In this document: piece by piece, positions 16,780 to 24,860 of the stretch
Layout: every line of letters starts with the position of its first letter
Numbering within the stretch: the first letter of the stretch is position 1
Assembly (NCBI RefSeq): GCF_000716785.1
Contig: NZ_JNYY01000008.1
Location: 496,001-560,000, forward strand
Direction of reading: 5' to 3'
Origin: Amycolatopsis vancoresmycina
GTDB taxonomy: Bacteria; Actinomycetota; Actinomycetes; Mycobacteriales; Pseudonocardiaceae
DNA: 64,000 nt
Position numbers and translations under genes: made by a program
The notes under the pieces: generated by a model
Told to the model about the DNA's origin: nothing
Seen by the model: the letters and a program-made list of their open reading frames with translations, nothing else
Database searches by the model: none

Positions 16780-17987
16780 CCGTTCACCAGTCCGAACCAC
16801 TTCGCCGCCGTGTCCATGTCCTTGTCGCCGCGGCCGGAGAGGTTCACGACGATCAGCCCGTCCGGCCCCAGCTCGCGGCCCAGCACCAGCGCGCCGGCCA
16901 GCGCGTGCGCCGACTCGATCGCCGGGATGATGCCTTCGGTGCGCGACAGCAGCTTGAACGCGTCCATCGCCTCGGCGTCGGTGACCGGGCGGTACTCCGC
17001 GCGGCCGGTGTCCTTCAGCCACGCGTGCTCCGGGCCGACGCCCGGGTAGTCGAGCCCGGCCGAGATCGAGTGCGACTCGACCGTCTGGCCGTCCTCGTCC
17101 TGCAGCAGGTACGTCATCGCGCCGTGCAGGTTGCCCGGGGTGCCCTTGGTCAGGGTCGCGCCGTGGCGGTTGCCCTCGATGCCCTCGCCGCCCGGCTCCA
17201 GGCCGACCAGCCGCACCGACGGGTCGTCGTAGAAGCCGGAGAAGATGCCGATCGCGTTCGACCCGCCGCCGACACAGGCCGCGACGACGTCGGGCAGGCG
17301 GCCGGCCTGCTCGAGGATCTGCTCGCGGGCCTCGGTGCCGATGACGTGGTGGAAGTTGCGCACCATCGTCGGGAAGGGCGCCGGCCCGGCGGCCGTGCCG
17401 AACAGGTAGTGCGTGGTGTCGGCGTTGGTCACCCAGTCGCGCAGGGCCTCGTTGATCGCGTCCTTCAGCGTCCGCGACCCGGTCTTGACCGGGATCACCT
17501 CGGCGCCGAGCAGCCGCATCCGGGCCACGTTCAGCGCCTGGCGCTCGGTGTCGACCTCGCCCATGTAGACGACGCAGTCGAGGTCGAGCAGCGCGCACGC
17601 GGTGGCCGTCGCGACGCCGTGCTGGCCCGCGCCGGTCTCGGCGATCACCCGCTTCTTGCCCATCCGCTTGGTGAGCAGCGCCTGGCCCAGCACGTTGTTG
17701 ATCTTGTGGGACCCGGTGTGGTTGAGGTCCTCGCGCTTGAGGAACACCCGCGCGCCGCCGGCGTGCTCGCCGAAGCGCTTGGCCTCGGTGAGCAGCGACG
17801 GACGGCCCGCGTACTCGCGCAGCAGGCGGTTGAACTCGTTCAGGAACTCCGGGTCGTGGCGGGCCTTGTCGTACTCGGTGGCGACTTCGTCGACGACGCC
17901 GATCAGCGCCTCCGGCATGAACCGCCCGCCGTACGGGCCGTAGTAACCGCGCTCGTCCGGGTCGTGCTTGTCGTGCTGTTCGGTCAC
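16776..17987 (-). CDS. trpB: Tryptophan synthase beta chain
   Basis: 403 residues, GTG start overlapping the trpC stop (GTGA). PLP enzyme that condenses indole with serine. Seen: the PLP-lysine motif REDLNHTGSHKINN, GAGQHGVATAT, and the Gly-rich phosphate cradle CVGGGSNAIG. Length is normal for TrpB1 and fits partnership with the adjacent TrpA. Confidence 0.98.
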   Translation of the reverse strand: MTEQHDKHDPDERGYYGPYGGRFMPEALIGVVDEVATEYDKARHDPEFLNEFNRLLREYAGRPSLLTEAKRFGEHAGGARVFLKREDLNHTGSHKINNVLGQALLTKRMGKKRVIAETGAGQHGVATATACALLDLDCVVYMGEVDTERQALNVARMRLLGAEVIPVKTGSRTLKDAINEALRDWVTNADTTHYLFGTAAGPAPFPTMVRNFHHVIGTEAREQILEQAGRLPDVVAACVGGGSNAIGIFSGFYDDPSVRLVGLEPGGEGIEGNRHGATLTKGTPGNLHGAMTYLLQDEDGQTVESHSISAGLDYPGVGPEHAWLKDTGRAEYRPVTDAEAMDAFKLLSRTEGIIPAIESAHALAGALVLGRELGPDGLIVVNLSGRGDKDMDTAAKWFGLVNG

Positions 17988-18793
17988 CGCGACGGCCTCG
18001 GGCAGGCGGGGTGGGAACCGGCGGTGACCAGCTTGACCAGGGCACCCTTCGGATCGCCGGAGGCGACGAGACCCTCGCCGACCAGCACCGCGTCGGCGCC
18101 GTGACCGGCGTAGGACATCAGGTCGCCCGGGCCGCGGACACCGGATTCGGCGACCTTGTAGACGTCCATCGGCAGGCCGGGGGCCAGCCGCGAGAAGACG
18201 TCCCGGTCCACCTCGAGGGTGTGCAGGTTGCGCGCGTTGACGCCGATGACCTTGGCGCCCGCCTCGAGGGCCCGGTCGGCCTCCTCGGCGTTGTGGATCT
18301 CCACCAGCGCGGTCATGCCCAGGGACTCGACGCGGTCGAGCAGCGCGACGAGCGCGTTCTGCTCCAGCGCGGCGACGATCAGCAGCACCATGTCGGCGCC
18401 GTGCAGGCGGGCTTCGTGCACCTGGTACGGGCTGACGACGAAGTCCTTGCGCAGGATCGGGATGTCGACCGCCGCGCGGACCGCGTCCAGGTCGGCCAGC
18501 GAACCGCCGAAGCGGCGCTGCTCGGTGAGCACGCTGATCACGCGCGCGCCGCCGGCTTCATAGTCCTGCGCCAGCGCGGCCGGGTCGGGGATGTCGGCCA
18601 GGTCGCCCTTCGAGGGGCTGCGCCGCTTGACTTCGGCGATCACGCCGATGCCGGACTCGCGCAGCGCGGACATCACGTCGCGGGGCCCGGGGGCGGCGGC
18701 CGCCCGGATCTTCAGCTCGTCGAACGGCAGCGCGGATTCCCGCACGGCGAGATCTTCCCGCACGCCGGCGACGATGTCTTCGAGCACGCTCAC
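17984..18793 (-). CDS. trpC: Indole-3-glycerol phosphate synthase
   Basis: 269 residues. Closes the indole ring from CdRP. Seen: IAEVKRRSPSKGDL at the N-terminus, the FGGSLADL loop, LRKDFVV, LVEIHN and GVNARNL, and VAESGV, the usual IGPS order. GTG 18793 is embedded in the stop of an 18-codon ORF, and a hairpin sits over the region just upstream. No separate trpF is near; HisA/PriA probably makes its substrate. A 124-bp gap separates it from the membrane gene, room for a second promoter. Confidence 0.96.
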   Translation of the reverse strand: MSVLEDIVAGVREDLAVRESALPFDELKIRAAAAPGPRDVMSALRESGIGVIAEVKRRSPSKGDLADIPDPAALAQDYEAGGARVISVLTEQRRFGGSLADLDAVRAAVDIPILRKDFVVSPYQVHEARLHGADMVLLIVAALEQNALVALLDRVESLGMTALVEIHNAEEADRALEAGAKVIGVNARNLHTLEVDRDVFSRLAPGLPMDVYKVAESGVRGPGDLMSYAGHGADAVLVGEGLVASGDPKGALVKLVTAGSHPACPRPSR

Positions 18794-18846
18794 CGGGCGC
18801 CCCCACCAGGGCGCGTGCTCACGGTTTCACTCGCAAGGTCGCTCAC
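18790..18846 (-). CDS. 18-codon leader-like small ORF coupled to trpC
   Basis: Reads GTG AGC GAC CTT... and encodes MSDLASETVSTRPGGGAR, then TGA that overlaps the trpC GTG (GTGA). A GGGGAAGG ribosome site lies 5 bases before its GTG and is stronger than anything directly before trpC. A possible -10 TAGCAT lies upstream near 18873. It has no Trp codon, so it is not a classical trp leader. It could work by translational coupling, opening the hairpin at 18797-18814. Whether it is translated is unproven. Confidence 0.45.
   Translation of the reverse strand: MSDLASETVSTRPGGGAR
18797..18814 (-). promoter_or_regulatory. Hairpin just upstream of the trpC start
   Basis: GCGCCC and GGGCGC arms around a 6-base loop, ending 3 bases before the trpC GTG and inside the small ORF. 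In mRNA it would cover the trpC ribosome-binding region unless a ribosome translating the small ORF melted it. No T-run follows, so it is not an intrinsic terminator. Confidence 0.4.
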
Positions 18847-18917
18847 AAAAACCTTCCCCTTCCCGCCGAAACGATGCTAACCCCCGCATCCGAGACGCCC
18901 GGTTCCGGGTGTGCGCG

Positions 18918-19493
18918 TTACTCCGAATGCCTGCCCCGGGCGTCCGTCGGGTCCTCCCCCTCGGACAGCGCCTCCCACAGCTCGGCGTCGGGATCACGCA
19001 CCTTCTTCCGGGTGGCCGGGGCCGCGTACTTCGTGCCGAGGCGCGCGGCCCGGCCGGCGCCCTTGACGGCGACCAACCCGCCGGCGGCGACGAGAATTCC
19101 CCCGAGCACGGCCAGGCCGCGGCCGAGCAGCATCTGGGTCACCGGCAGCCCGTCGGCGTAGCCGGCGAACCGGACCCCGGCCACGCCGGTCCAGACCGCG
19201 GCCACCCCGGCCAGCGCCAGGACGCCGCCGAGCACGCGCCGGGCCCAGCCGCCGGTGGCCACGACCCCGGCCACGCCGGCCAGCGCGAGCAGGGCCAGCG
19301 GCACCAGCGCGGTCGCCTGCTGCTCGCCGGACTCGCGGTACAGGACCGTGCCGCGGACGCCGCCGTCGCGGAACTCGGCGAACCAGGTCAGCCGTGACGC
19401 ACCCCACAGTGCGGCCGCGCCGAGCAGCAGCGCGACCACGATCATCCACAGTGGACGCCTCGACGCCGGCGGGGCGGCCGGCGTGTCAGACAT
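18918..19493 (-). CDS. Trp-operon-associated membrane protein (TIGR02234-like)
   Basis: 191 residues. Seen: about four membrane segments (residues 15-34, 63-80, 86-105, 124-143), the early RLTWF motif in the first loop and a charged C-terminal tail. Actinobacterial trp clusters typically carry this family between trpE and trpC; its role is unknown, with a tryptophan transport link only suggested by position. ATG overlaps the trpE stop by 8 bases. Confidence 0.88.
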   Translation of the reverse strand: MSDTPAAPPASRRPLWMIVVALLLGAAALWGASRLTWFAEFRDGGVRGTVLYRESGEQQATALVPLALLALAGVAGVVATGGWARRVLGGVLALAGVAAVWTGVAGVRFAGYADGLPVTQMLLGRGLAVLGGILVAAGGLVAVKGAGRAARLGTKYAAPATRKKVRDPDAELWEALSEGEDPTDARGRHSE

Positions 19494-21054
19494 GAGCGGC
19501 GTCCGCGGCCGGGTCGAGCGCGCCCGCCGCCACCATCGTCTGCGCCGCGGCCACCGCCGACAGCACGGTCCGGGCCTTGTTCAGCGATTCGGTGTCCTCG
19601 TAGTCCGGCACCGAGTCGGCGACCACCCCGCCCCCGGCCTGGACGTGCGCGATGCCGTCCTTGACCAGCGCCGTGCGGATGGCGATCGCGGTGTCGGCGT
19701 CGCCGGCGAAGTCGAGGTAGCCGACGACCCCGCCGTACAGCGCGCGGCGGACCGGCTCCAGTTCCTCGATCAGCTGCATCGCGCGGACCTTGGGCGCGCC
19801 GGAGAGCGTCCCGGCCGGGAAGCAGGCCGTGACCGCGTCGAACGCCGTCTTGCCCTCGGCCAGCTCGCCGGTGACGGTGGACACGATGTGCATGACGTGG
19901 CTGTAGCGCTCGATCTGGAAGAAGTCGACCACCCGCACGGTGCCGGGCTTGCAGACCTTGCCGAGGTCGTTGCGGCCGAGGTCGACGAGCATCAGGTGCT
20001 CGGCGCGCTCCTTCTCGTCGGCCAGCAGGTCCTTGGCCAGCTGGGCGTCCTCCTCCGGGTCGGCGCCGCGCCAGCGCGTGCCCGCGATCGGGTGCGTGGT
20101 CGCGCGGCCGTCCCGCACGGTGACCAGCGATTCCGGGCTGGAGCCGACGATGTCGAAGCCCTCCAGCCGCAGCAGGTACATGTACGGGCTCGGGTTGGAC
20201 GTCCGGAGCACGCGGTAGATGTCGAGCGCGTCGGCCGCGGTCGGGATCTCGAAGCGTTGCGACGGCACGATCTGGAACGCTTCGCCGGCCTTGATCGCCT
20301 CGACGGCCTTCTCGACGGCCGCGTGGAAGTCCGCCTTGGTCCGCTTCCGGGTGAATTCCGGCGCGGGCCGGTCGAACGCGGCGACGGTGGCGGGCGCGGG
20401 CACCTGCAGCTGCTCGGTCATCGCGGACAGCCGGGCGACGGCGTCGTCGTAGGCCGCGTCCACGCGCTCGGGCGAGTCGTCCCAGTTGACGGCGTTCGCG
20501 ATGAGCGTGACCGTGCCCTCGTGGTGGTCGAACGCGGCGAGGTCGGTGGCCAGGAGCATGGTCAGCTCGGGGATGTCGAGGTCGCGCTCGGCCAGCTCCG
20601 GCAGCCGTTCCAGCCAGCGCACCGCGTCGTAGCCGATGTAGCCGACCATGCCGCCGGTCAGCGGGGGCAGGCCGGGCAGCGGCTCGGTGTGCAGGGCCTC
20701 GATGGTCTCGCGCAGGACGTTCAGCGGGTTGCCTTCGCTGGGCAGGCCGACCGGCGGGGTGCCGGTCCAGACCGCTTCGCCGTCGCGCACGGTGAGCGCG
20801 GCCGGGCTGCGGACCCCGATGAACGACCAGCGGGTCCAGGACGCGCCGTTTTCGGCGGACTCGAACAGGAAGGTGCCGGGCCGGTCGGCGGCGAGCTTGC
20901 GGTACACCCCGATCGGCGTCTCGCCGTCGGCGAGGACCCGGCGCACGACCGGGATCACGCGGCGGCTCTCGGCGAGGACGCGGAAGTCCTCGCGGGACGG
21001 GCTGACCGTGCCGGGACCGGCCGAACCGGCGGATGCGCTGACCATGGACCTCAT
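19486..21054 (-). CDS. trpE: Anthranilate synthase component I
   Basis: 522 residues. Converts chorismate to anthranilate using ammonia from TrpG, which is not in this window. Seen: the C-terminal chorismate-binding motifs SNPSPYMYLL, GSSPESLV, HPIAGTRWRG, ERAEHLMLVDLGRND, and the FPAGTLSGAPK signature. ATG 21054 chosen; ATG 21045 is an alternative. The N-terminal domain normally carries the Trp feedback site. The promoter lies in the 87-bp gap shared with a divergent TetR gene and its palindrome. Confidence 0.96.
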   Translation of the reverse strand: MRSMVSASAGSAGPGTVSPSREDFRVLAESRRVIPVVRRVLADGETPIGVYRKLAADRPGTFLFESAENGASWTRWSFIGVRSPAALTVRDGEAVWTGTPPVGLPSEGNPLNVLRETIEALHTEPLPGLPPLTGGMVGYIGYDAVRWLERLPELAERDLDIPELTMLLATDLAAFDHHEGTVTLIANAVNWDDSPERVDAAYDDAVARLSAMTEQLQVPAPATVAAFDRPAPEFTRKRTKADFHAAVEKAVEAIKAGEAFQIVPSQRFEIPTAADALDIYRVLRTSNPSPYMYLLRLEGFDIVGSSPESLVTVRDGRATTHPIAGTRWRGADPEEDAQLAKDLLADEKERAEHLMLVDLGRNDLGKVCKPGTVRVVDFFQIERYSHVMHIVSTVTGELAEGKTAFDAVTACFPAGTLSGAPKVRAMQLIEELEPVRRALYGGVVGYLDFAGDADTAIAIRTALVKDGIAHVQAGGGVVADSVPDYEDTESLNKARTVLSAVAAAQTMVAAGALDPAADAAHV

Positions 21055-21092
21055 TGTGCTGGGTCCGGTGACGGCCGGCGATGCCGGGTGTC

Positions 21093-21114
21093 GAATTCAA
21101 CATTCATTGAATTC
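21093..21114. promoter_or_regulatory. Perfect 22-bp operator-like palindrome between trpE and a TetR gene
   Basis: GAATTCAA, six bases, TTGAATTC: perfect 8-bp arms in AT-rich DNA, 28 bp from the TetR start and 39 bp from the trpE start. Its size and place fit a TetR-family dimer site that would control the regulator itself and perhaps trpE. No other protein-coding use is seen in the gap. Confidence 0.7.
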
Positions 21115-21141
21115 CGCGGGTCGGTGCGTCATGATGGAGCC

Positions 21142-21756
21142 GTGAGCACCACGGAGAACGCCGAGCCTAACGCCCGCCGCCGCGGGCGGCGGCCCGCCGG
21201 CCAGGACACCCGCACCGCGCTGGTCGAAGCCGCCAGGACCGTGTTCGCCGAGAACGGCTACGACGGGGCGACCGTGCGCGCGATCGCCACCCGCGCCGGC
21301 GTCGACGCGGCGATGGTCAACCACTGGTTCGGCAGCAAGGAGGGCCTGTTCGCGCAGGCGGTCCTCGAGCTGCCGTTCGACCCCCTCGAGCTGCAGCAGG
21401 CGCTGCGCCACGGCCCCGACGACGAGCTGGGCGAGCGGATCGTCCGCACCTTCATCACCCGCTGGGACAGCGCGGGCGGCGGCCAGTTCGTGGCGCTCAT
21501 CCGCAGCATCACCGGCCACGAGCAGGCCGGCCACGTGCTGCGCGACTTCTTCCAGCGGTTCTTCAGCGCGCTGATCTCCTCGATCGGCTCGGACCACACC
21601 CCGCTGCGGATGAACCTCTGCGCCACCCAGATGGTGGGCCTGGGCATGGTCCGGTACGTGGCGAAGTTCGAGCCGCTGGCCACCGAGGACGTCGAGGTCC
21701 TGGTGCGCGCGATCGCGCCGAACCTGCAGCGCTACCTCACCGGCGAGATCGGCTGA
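21142..21756 (+). CDS. TetR-family transcriptional regulator
   Basis: 204 residues from GTG 21142; the longer frame is the trpE shadow. Seen: basic N-terminus RRRGRRPAGQDTR, then the helix-turn-helix AIATRAGVDAAMVNHWFGSKEGLF at about 46-69, typical of TetR DNA binding, followed by a helical ligand domain of unknown specificity. Divergent from trpE across the palindrome at 21093-21114. The 3' end overlaps the convergent DUF3592-like gene by 20 bp. Confidence 0.92.
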   Translation: MSTTENAEPNARRRGRRPAGQDTRTALVEAARTVFAENGYDGATVRAIATRAGVDAAMVNHWFGSKEGLFAQAVLELPFDPLELQQALRHGPDDELGERIVRTFITRWDSAGGGQFVALIRSITGHEQAGHVLRDFFQRFFSALISSIGSDHTPLRMNLCATQMVGLGMVRYVAKFEPLATEDVEVLVRAIAPNLQRYLTGEIG

Positions 21757-22768
21757 CGCCGTCTTCGGTGCGCCGGGTCATGGCGGTCGCCGGAACCGCG
21801 TACGGGCCGGGGCGGCTCGGGCCGTCCGGGAACAGGACGACCATGTGCCGCCCCCAGCCGCCCACCCACGCGAGCCGGTCGGTGAAGATCGCCAGGGCGT
21901 TCGCCCCGTGCGTCGAAGACACCGCCCGCAGTTCGATCCCGGTGCCGTCGCGGTAGCGGACGTGGAGCTCCGGCGGCGGCCGCCGCACCGAGCGGCCGTG
22001 GCGGGCGACACGCACGATGTCGACCGTCGCGTTCCGCCACCCGGTGGCTGCGACCGCGCGGGCCCGGTTCCGCCAGCCCACCGCGGCCCAGGCGGCGAAC
22101 AGCGTCCCGAGCGAGCCGGCCACCAGCAGGACGTAGCCGAGGTTGACGAGGAACGGATTTTCGTTCTCCTCTTCCGTGGTGCGCACGCGGTCCGGGTCGG
22201 CGCGGTCGAACACCACGATGACCCGCTCGCCGACGGCGTAGGAGTTCTTCGAGTCGCGGACGATCTCCGCGGTCCGCGAGCCGTAGCGCACCCGGAACGT
22301 CAGGCCGCCGCGCGTGTAGTGCTGCACCGAAACCACCTCGCCGGTGGTCCGGGCGCCGGTCGCGAGGAGCTTGTCGGCGGCCCGGTCGAGCAGGACGAGG
22401 TCCAGGGTCCCGCTCCCGGCCACCGCCACCCAGACGAGGACGAGTGCTGCCGCGCGCCGCGCCACCCGCCGCAGCCGCCGCGTTTCGGCCTCGAAGTCGA
22501 TCCGGCGATCGTGGTCGTGGTCGGTCGACGGCGGCAGCCAACTCGCGAAGCCGTCCTCGCGCGCGGCCGCTCGGTTCCCGGCGAGCACCCGTAGGCGCCG
22601 GACACCCAGGACCGCGCCGCCGGCCAGCGCCGTGCACAGGACGACGAGGGCGGGAGTCATCCCGTAAGCCGCCACGACCTCGGGGGCAACGCTGAAGACG
22701 GCCACGACGGCCGCCGGGAGGGCCAGCCACACCCACCGCCGCTGCACGAAACCGCCGAAGGGATCCAT
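21737..22768 (-). CDS. DUF3592-like membrane protein
   Basis: 343 residues from ATG 22768 (a TTG precedes it). Seen: two hydrophobic segments near the N-terminus (about 12-55), one at about 105-123 and one at about 205-225. Two extracytoplasmic or peripheral beta-rich blocks have the DUF3592 pattern ATGARTTGEVVSVQ...YAVGERVIVVFD. No enzyme motif is visible. Function unknown. A 133-bp gap upstream holds no gene I can support. Confidence 0.72.
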   Translation of the reverse strand: MDPFGGFVQRRWVWLALPAAVVAVFSVAPEVVAAYGMTPALVVLCTALAGGAVLGVRRLRVLAGNRAAAREDGFASWLPPSTDHDHDRRIDFEAETRRLRRVARRAAALVLVWVAVAGSGTLDLVLLDRAADKLLATGARTTGEVVSVQHYTRGGLTFRVRYGSRTAEIVRDSKNSYAVGERVIVVFDRADPDRVRTTEEENENPFLVNLGYVLLVAGSLGTLFAAWAAVGWRNRARAVAATGWRNATVDIVRVARHGRSVRRPPPELHVRYRDGTGIELRAVSSTHGANALAIFTDRLAWVGGWGRHMVVLFPDGPSRPGPYAVPATAMTRRTEDGVSRSRR

Positions 22769-22901
22769 CAACGGAGCTTAGAAGCCTCTGCGGCGCAAGG
22801 ACGCTGCGAGAAACGGCACAGGAAGGCGGGGCAACCGGACGGTGTCGCCGGGCGTGCAAGTCAGCAGGCGCGATTCACGATTCCGGTAGCAACCGGGGCA
22901 C

Positions 22902-23255
22902 CTACCGCGCGATCAGCAGCGCGACGAGCGCCAGCGCGCCAGGAAGCACCTGGACGAAGAGGATCCGCCTGCTGGCCGTCGCGGCGCCGTAGAGACCCGC
23001 GACGATCACGCAGACGAGACCGTACAGCTGCAGCTGGAACTCACCCGCGAGCAAGCCCCAGATCAGCACGAGGGCCAGGAAACCGTTGTACAGCCCCTGG
23101 TTCGCGGCGAGGGTCTTGCTCGCCTCCGCGAACTCCTCGGTGGTGCCGAACGCGGCCCGGGCCCGTGGCGTCGTCCAGAGGAACATCTCCAGGACGACGA
23201 TGTAGAGGTGGATCAGGGCGACGAGCCCGACCAGGATGTCGGCGACGATGGTCAC
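22902..23255 (-). CDS. DUF1304 small membrane protein
   Basis: 117 residues with four hydrophobic segments and the DUF1304 pattern LIHLYIVVLEMFLW followed by NQGLYNGFLA. GTG overlaps the hisI stop (GTGA), so it is translated with the his genes. Function unknown; its position alone does not imply a role in histidine synthesis. Confidence 0.85.
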   Translation of the reverse strand: MTIVADILVGLVALIHLYIVVLEMFLWTTPRARAAFGTTEEFAEASKTLAANQGLYNGFLALVLIWGLLAGEFQLQLYGLVCVIVAGLYGAATASRRILFVQVLPGALALVALLIAR

Positions 23256-23614
23256 GCGTGCTCTTTCTCATCCGCCAGGAGGAGGCGTTCCTCGGTGTCG
23301 AAACAGGTGTGCGTGCCGGTGTGACAGGCCGGGCCGGTCTGGTCGACGCGCAGCAGGACCGTATCGCCGTCGCAGTCGATCCGCACCTCGCGGACGTGCT
23401 GGTAGTGCCCGGACGTCTCGCCCTTGACCCACAGCTTCCGCCGGCTGCGCGACCAGTACGTCCCGCGGCGGGTGGCCAGGGTCGCGGCGAGGGCGTCGTC
23501 GTTCATCCAGGCCATCATCAGCACGTCCGAAGTGGCGTGCTCGACGACGACCGCGGCGATCAGGCCGTCGGCGTTGCGCTTGAGGCGCGCCGAGACGGCC
23601 GCGTCCAGGGTCAT
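23252..23614 (-). CDS. hisI: Phosphoribosyl-AMP cyclohydrolase
   Basis: 120 residues. Third step of histidine synthesis. Seen: MMAWMN, TYWSRSRRKLWVKGETSGH, the DCDGD metal motif and a later CHTGTHTCF with the zinc cysteines. No fused HisE domain, as is usual in actinobacteria. ATG overlaps the upstream membrane gene stop (ATGA); the longer frame is a shadow. Confidence 0.96.
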   Translation of the reverse strand: MTLDAAVSARLKRNADGLIAAVVVEHATSDVLMMAWMNDDALAATLATRRGTYWSRSRRKLWVKGETSGHYQHVREVRIDCDGDTVLLRVDQTGPACHTGTHTCFDTEERLLLADEKEHA

Positions 23615-23988
23615 GCTTCGGCTCCCAGGAGGTGCCGCTTCAGCGGCATCGAGTTCAGCAGGACGAACGCGTAGCCGTAACCGGCGAAGGACAGGCCGGA
23701 GAACAGCTTGTTGAACCACAGCTCGGCGCCGAGCAGCAGGAACGCGTGCAGCAGCGCGAAGACGACGGAGACGACCAGCCCGCCGATCCGCGCGCTGCCG
23801 TGCTTCAGGACGAGCCCGGTGGTGACGACGCCGCCGAGGATCAGCGCCAGCGCGGGCATCCGGTAGATCGCCAGCCCGGCTCCGGCGGACAGCACCGGGA
23901 TCAGGTCCAGCAGCGCCCACGCGACCGGCAGCCCGACCAGCAGACCGGCGACGACTTTCACCTCGACGGGTGCGTGCCAGGACTTCAC
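23611..23988 (-). CDS. Small polytopic membrane protein inside the hisF-hisI operon
   Basis: 125 residues, GTG overlapping the hisF stop and stop overlapping hisI, so tightly coupled to both. Seen: about four membrane segments and little else; no motif recognised. The position between two his genes is the only clue. Confidence 0.75.
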   Translation of the reverse strand: MKSWHAPVEVKVVAGLLVGLPVAWALLDLIPVLSAGAGLAIYRMPALALILGGVVTTGLVLKHGSARIGGLVVSVVFALLHAFLLLGAELWFNKLFSGLSFAGYGYAFVLLNSMPLKRHLLGAEA

Positions 23989-24758
23989 CGGACCTCGACC
24001 CCGCCTTCGCGCAGGGCGTCCTTGACGTCGCCGATCGTCAGCTGTCCGAAGTGGAACACGCTGGCGGCGAGCACGGCGTCGGCGCCGGTCCGCACGGCGG
24101 GCAGGAAGTGCCCGACGGCCCCGGCGCCCCCGCTGGCGATCACCGGGACGCGCACGGCCTTGCGGACCAGTTCGATGAGTTCGAGGTCGAAGCCGTTCTT
24201 GGTGCCGTCGGCGTCCATCGAGTTGAGCAGGATCTCCCCGACCCCGAGTTCCTCGCCGCGGGCGGCCCATTCGACGGCGTCGATGCCGGTCCCCCGGCGG
24301 CCGCCGTGGGTGGTGACCTCGAAGCCGGACGACGTCGGCTCACCGCCCTCCGGCACGCGCCGGGCGTCGACGGACAGCACGATGCACTGGGCGCCGAACC
24401 GCCTCGACGCCTCGCTGAGGAACTCGGGCCGCGCGATGGCGGCGGTGTTGATGCTGACCTTGTCGGCCCCGGTCCGCAGGAGCCGGTTGACGTCGTCGTT
24501 GCTGCGCACGCCGCCCCCGACGGTGAGCGGGATGAAGACCTGCTCGGCGGTCCGCCGGACGACGTCGTAGGTGGTCTCGCGATCCCCGGAGGAGGCGGTG
24601 ACGTCGAGGAAGGTGAGCTCGTCGGCGCCTTCGGCGTCGTAGCGCCGGGCCAGCTCGACAGGGTCACCGGCGTCGCGGAGACCGGCGAAGTTGACACCCT
24701 TCACGACCCGGCCCGCGTCGACGTCGAGACAGGGGATCACCCGCACCGCGACAGACAT
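23985..24758 (-). CDS. hisF: Imidazole glycerol phosphate synthase cyclase subunit
   Basis: 257 residues from ATG 24758. (beta/alpha)8 barrel that, with HisH, makes IGP and AICAR from PRFAR. Seen: catalytic Asp in CLDVDAGRVVKG (residue 11-13 region) and the second in LLNSMDADGTKNG, plus phosphate motifs VGGGVRS and ASGGAG. Its HisH partner is about 8 kb to the right, with an accessory block between. Confidence 0.97.
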   Translation of the reverse strand: MSVAVRVIPCLDVDAGRVVKGVNFAGLRDAGDPVELARRYDAEGADELTFLDVTASSGDRETTYDVVRRTAEQVFIPLTVGGGVRSNDDVNRLLRTGADKVSINTAAIARPEFLSEASRRFGAQCIVLSVDARRVPEGGEPTSSGFEVTTHGGRRGTGIDAVEWAARGEELGVGEILLNSMDADGTKNGFDLELIELVRKAVRVPVIASGGAGAVGHFLPAVRTGADAVLAASVFHFGQLTIGDVKDALREGGVEVR

Positions 24759-24860
24759 GCCCACCAGCGTAGTCAAGGGGGCCGGAGGCGCCCGGCCGGG
24801 CGCCTCGATCCGGCATCCCGCGTTCACGTCCCGGCCATCCGATTCGGCTGGTTTCCGCCC

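Noticed and set aside
18794..18917. Classical trp attenuator with Trp codons
   Set aside because: The small ORF has no TGG codon and no terminator with a T-run follows.
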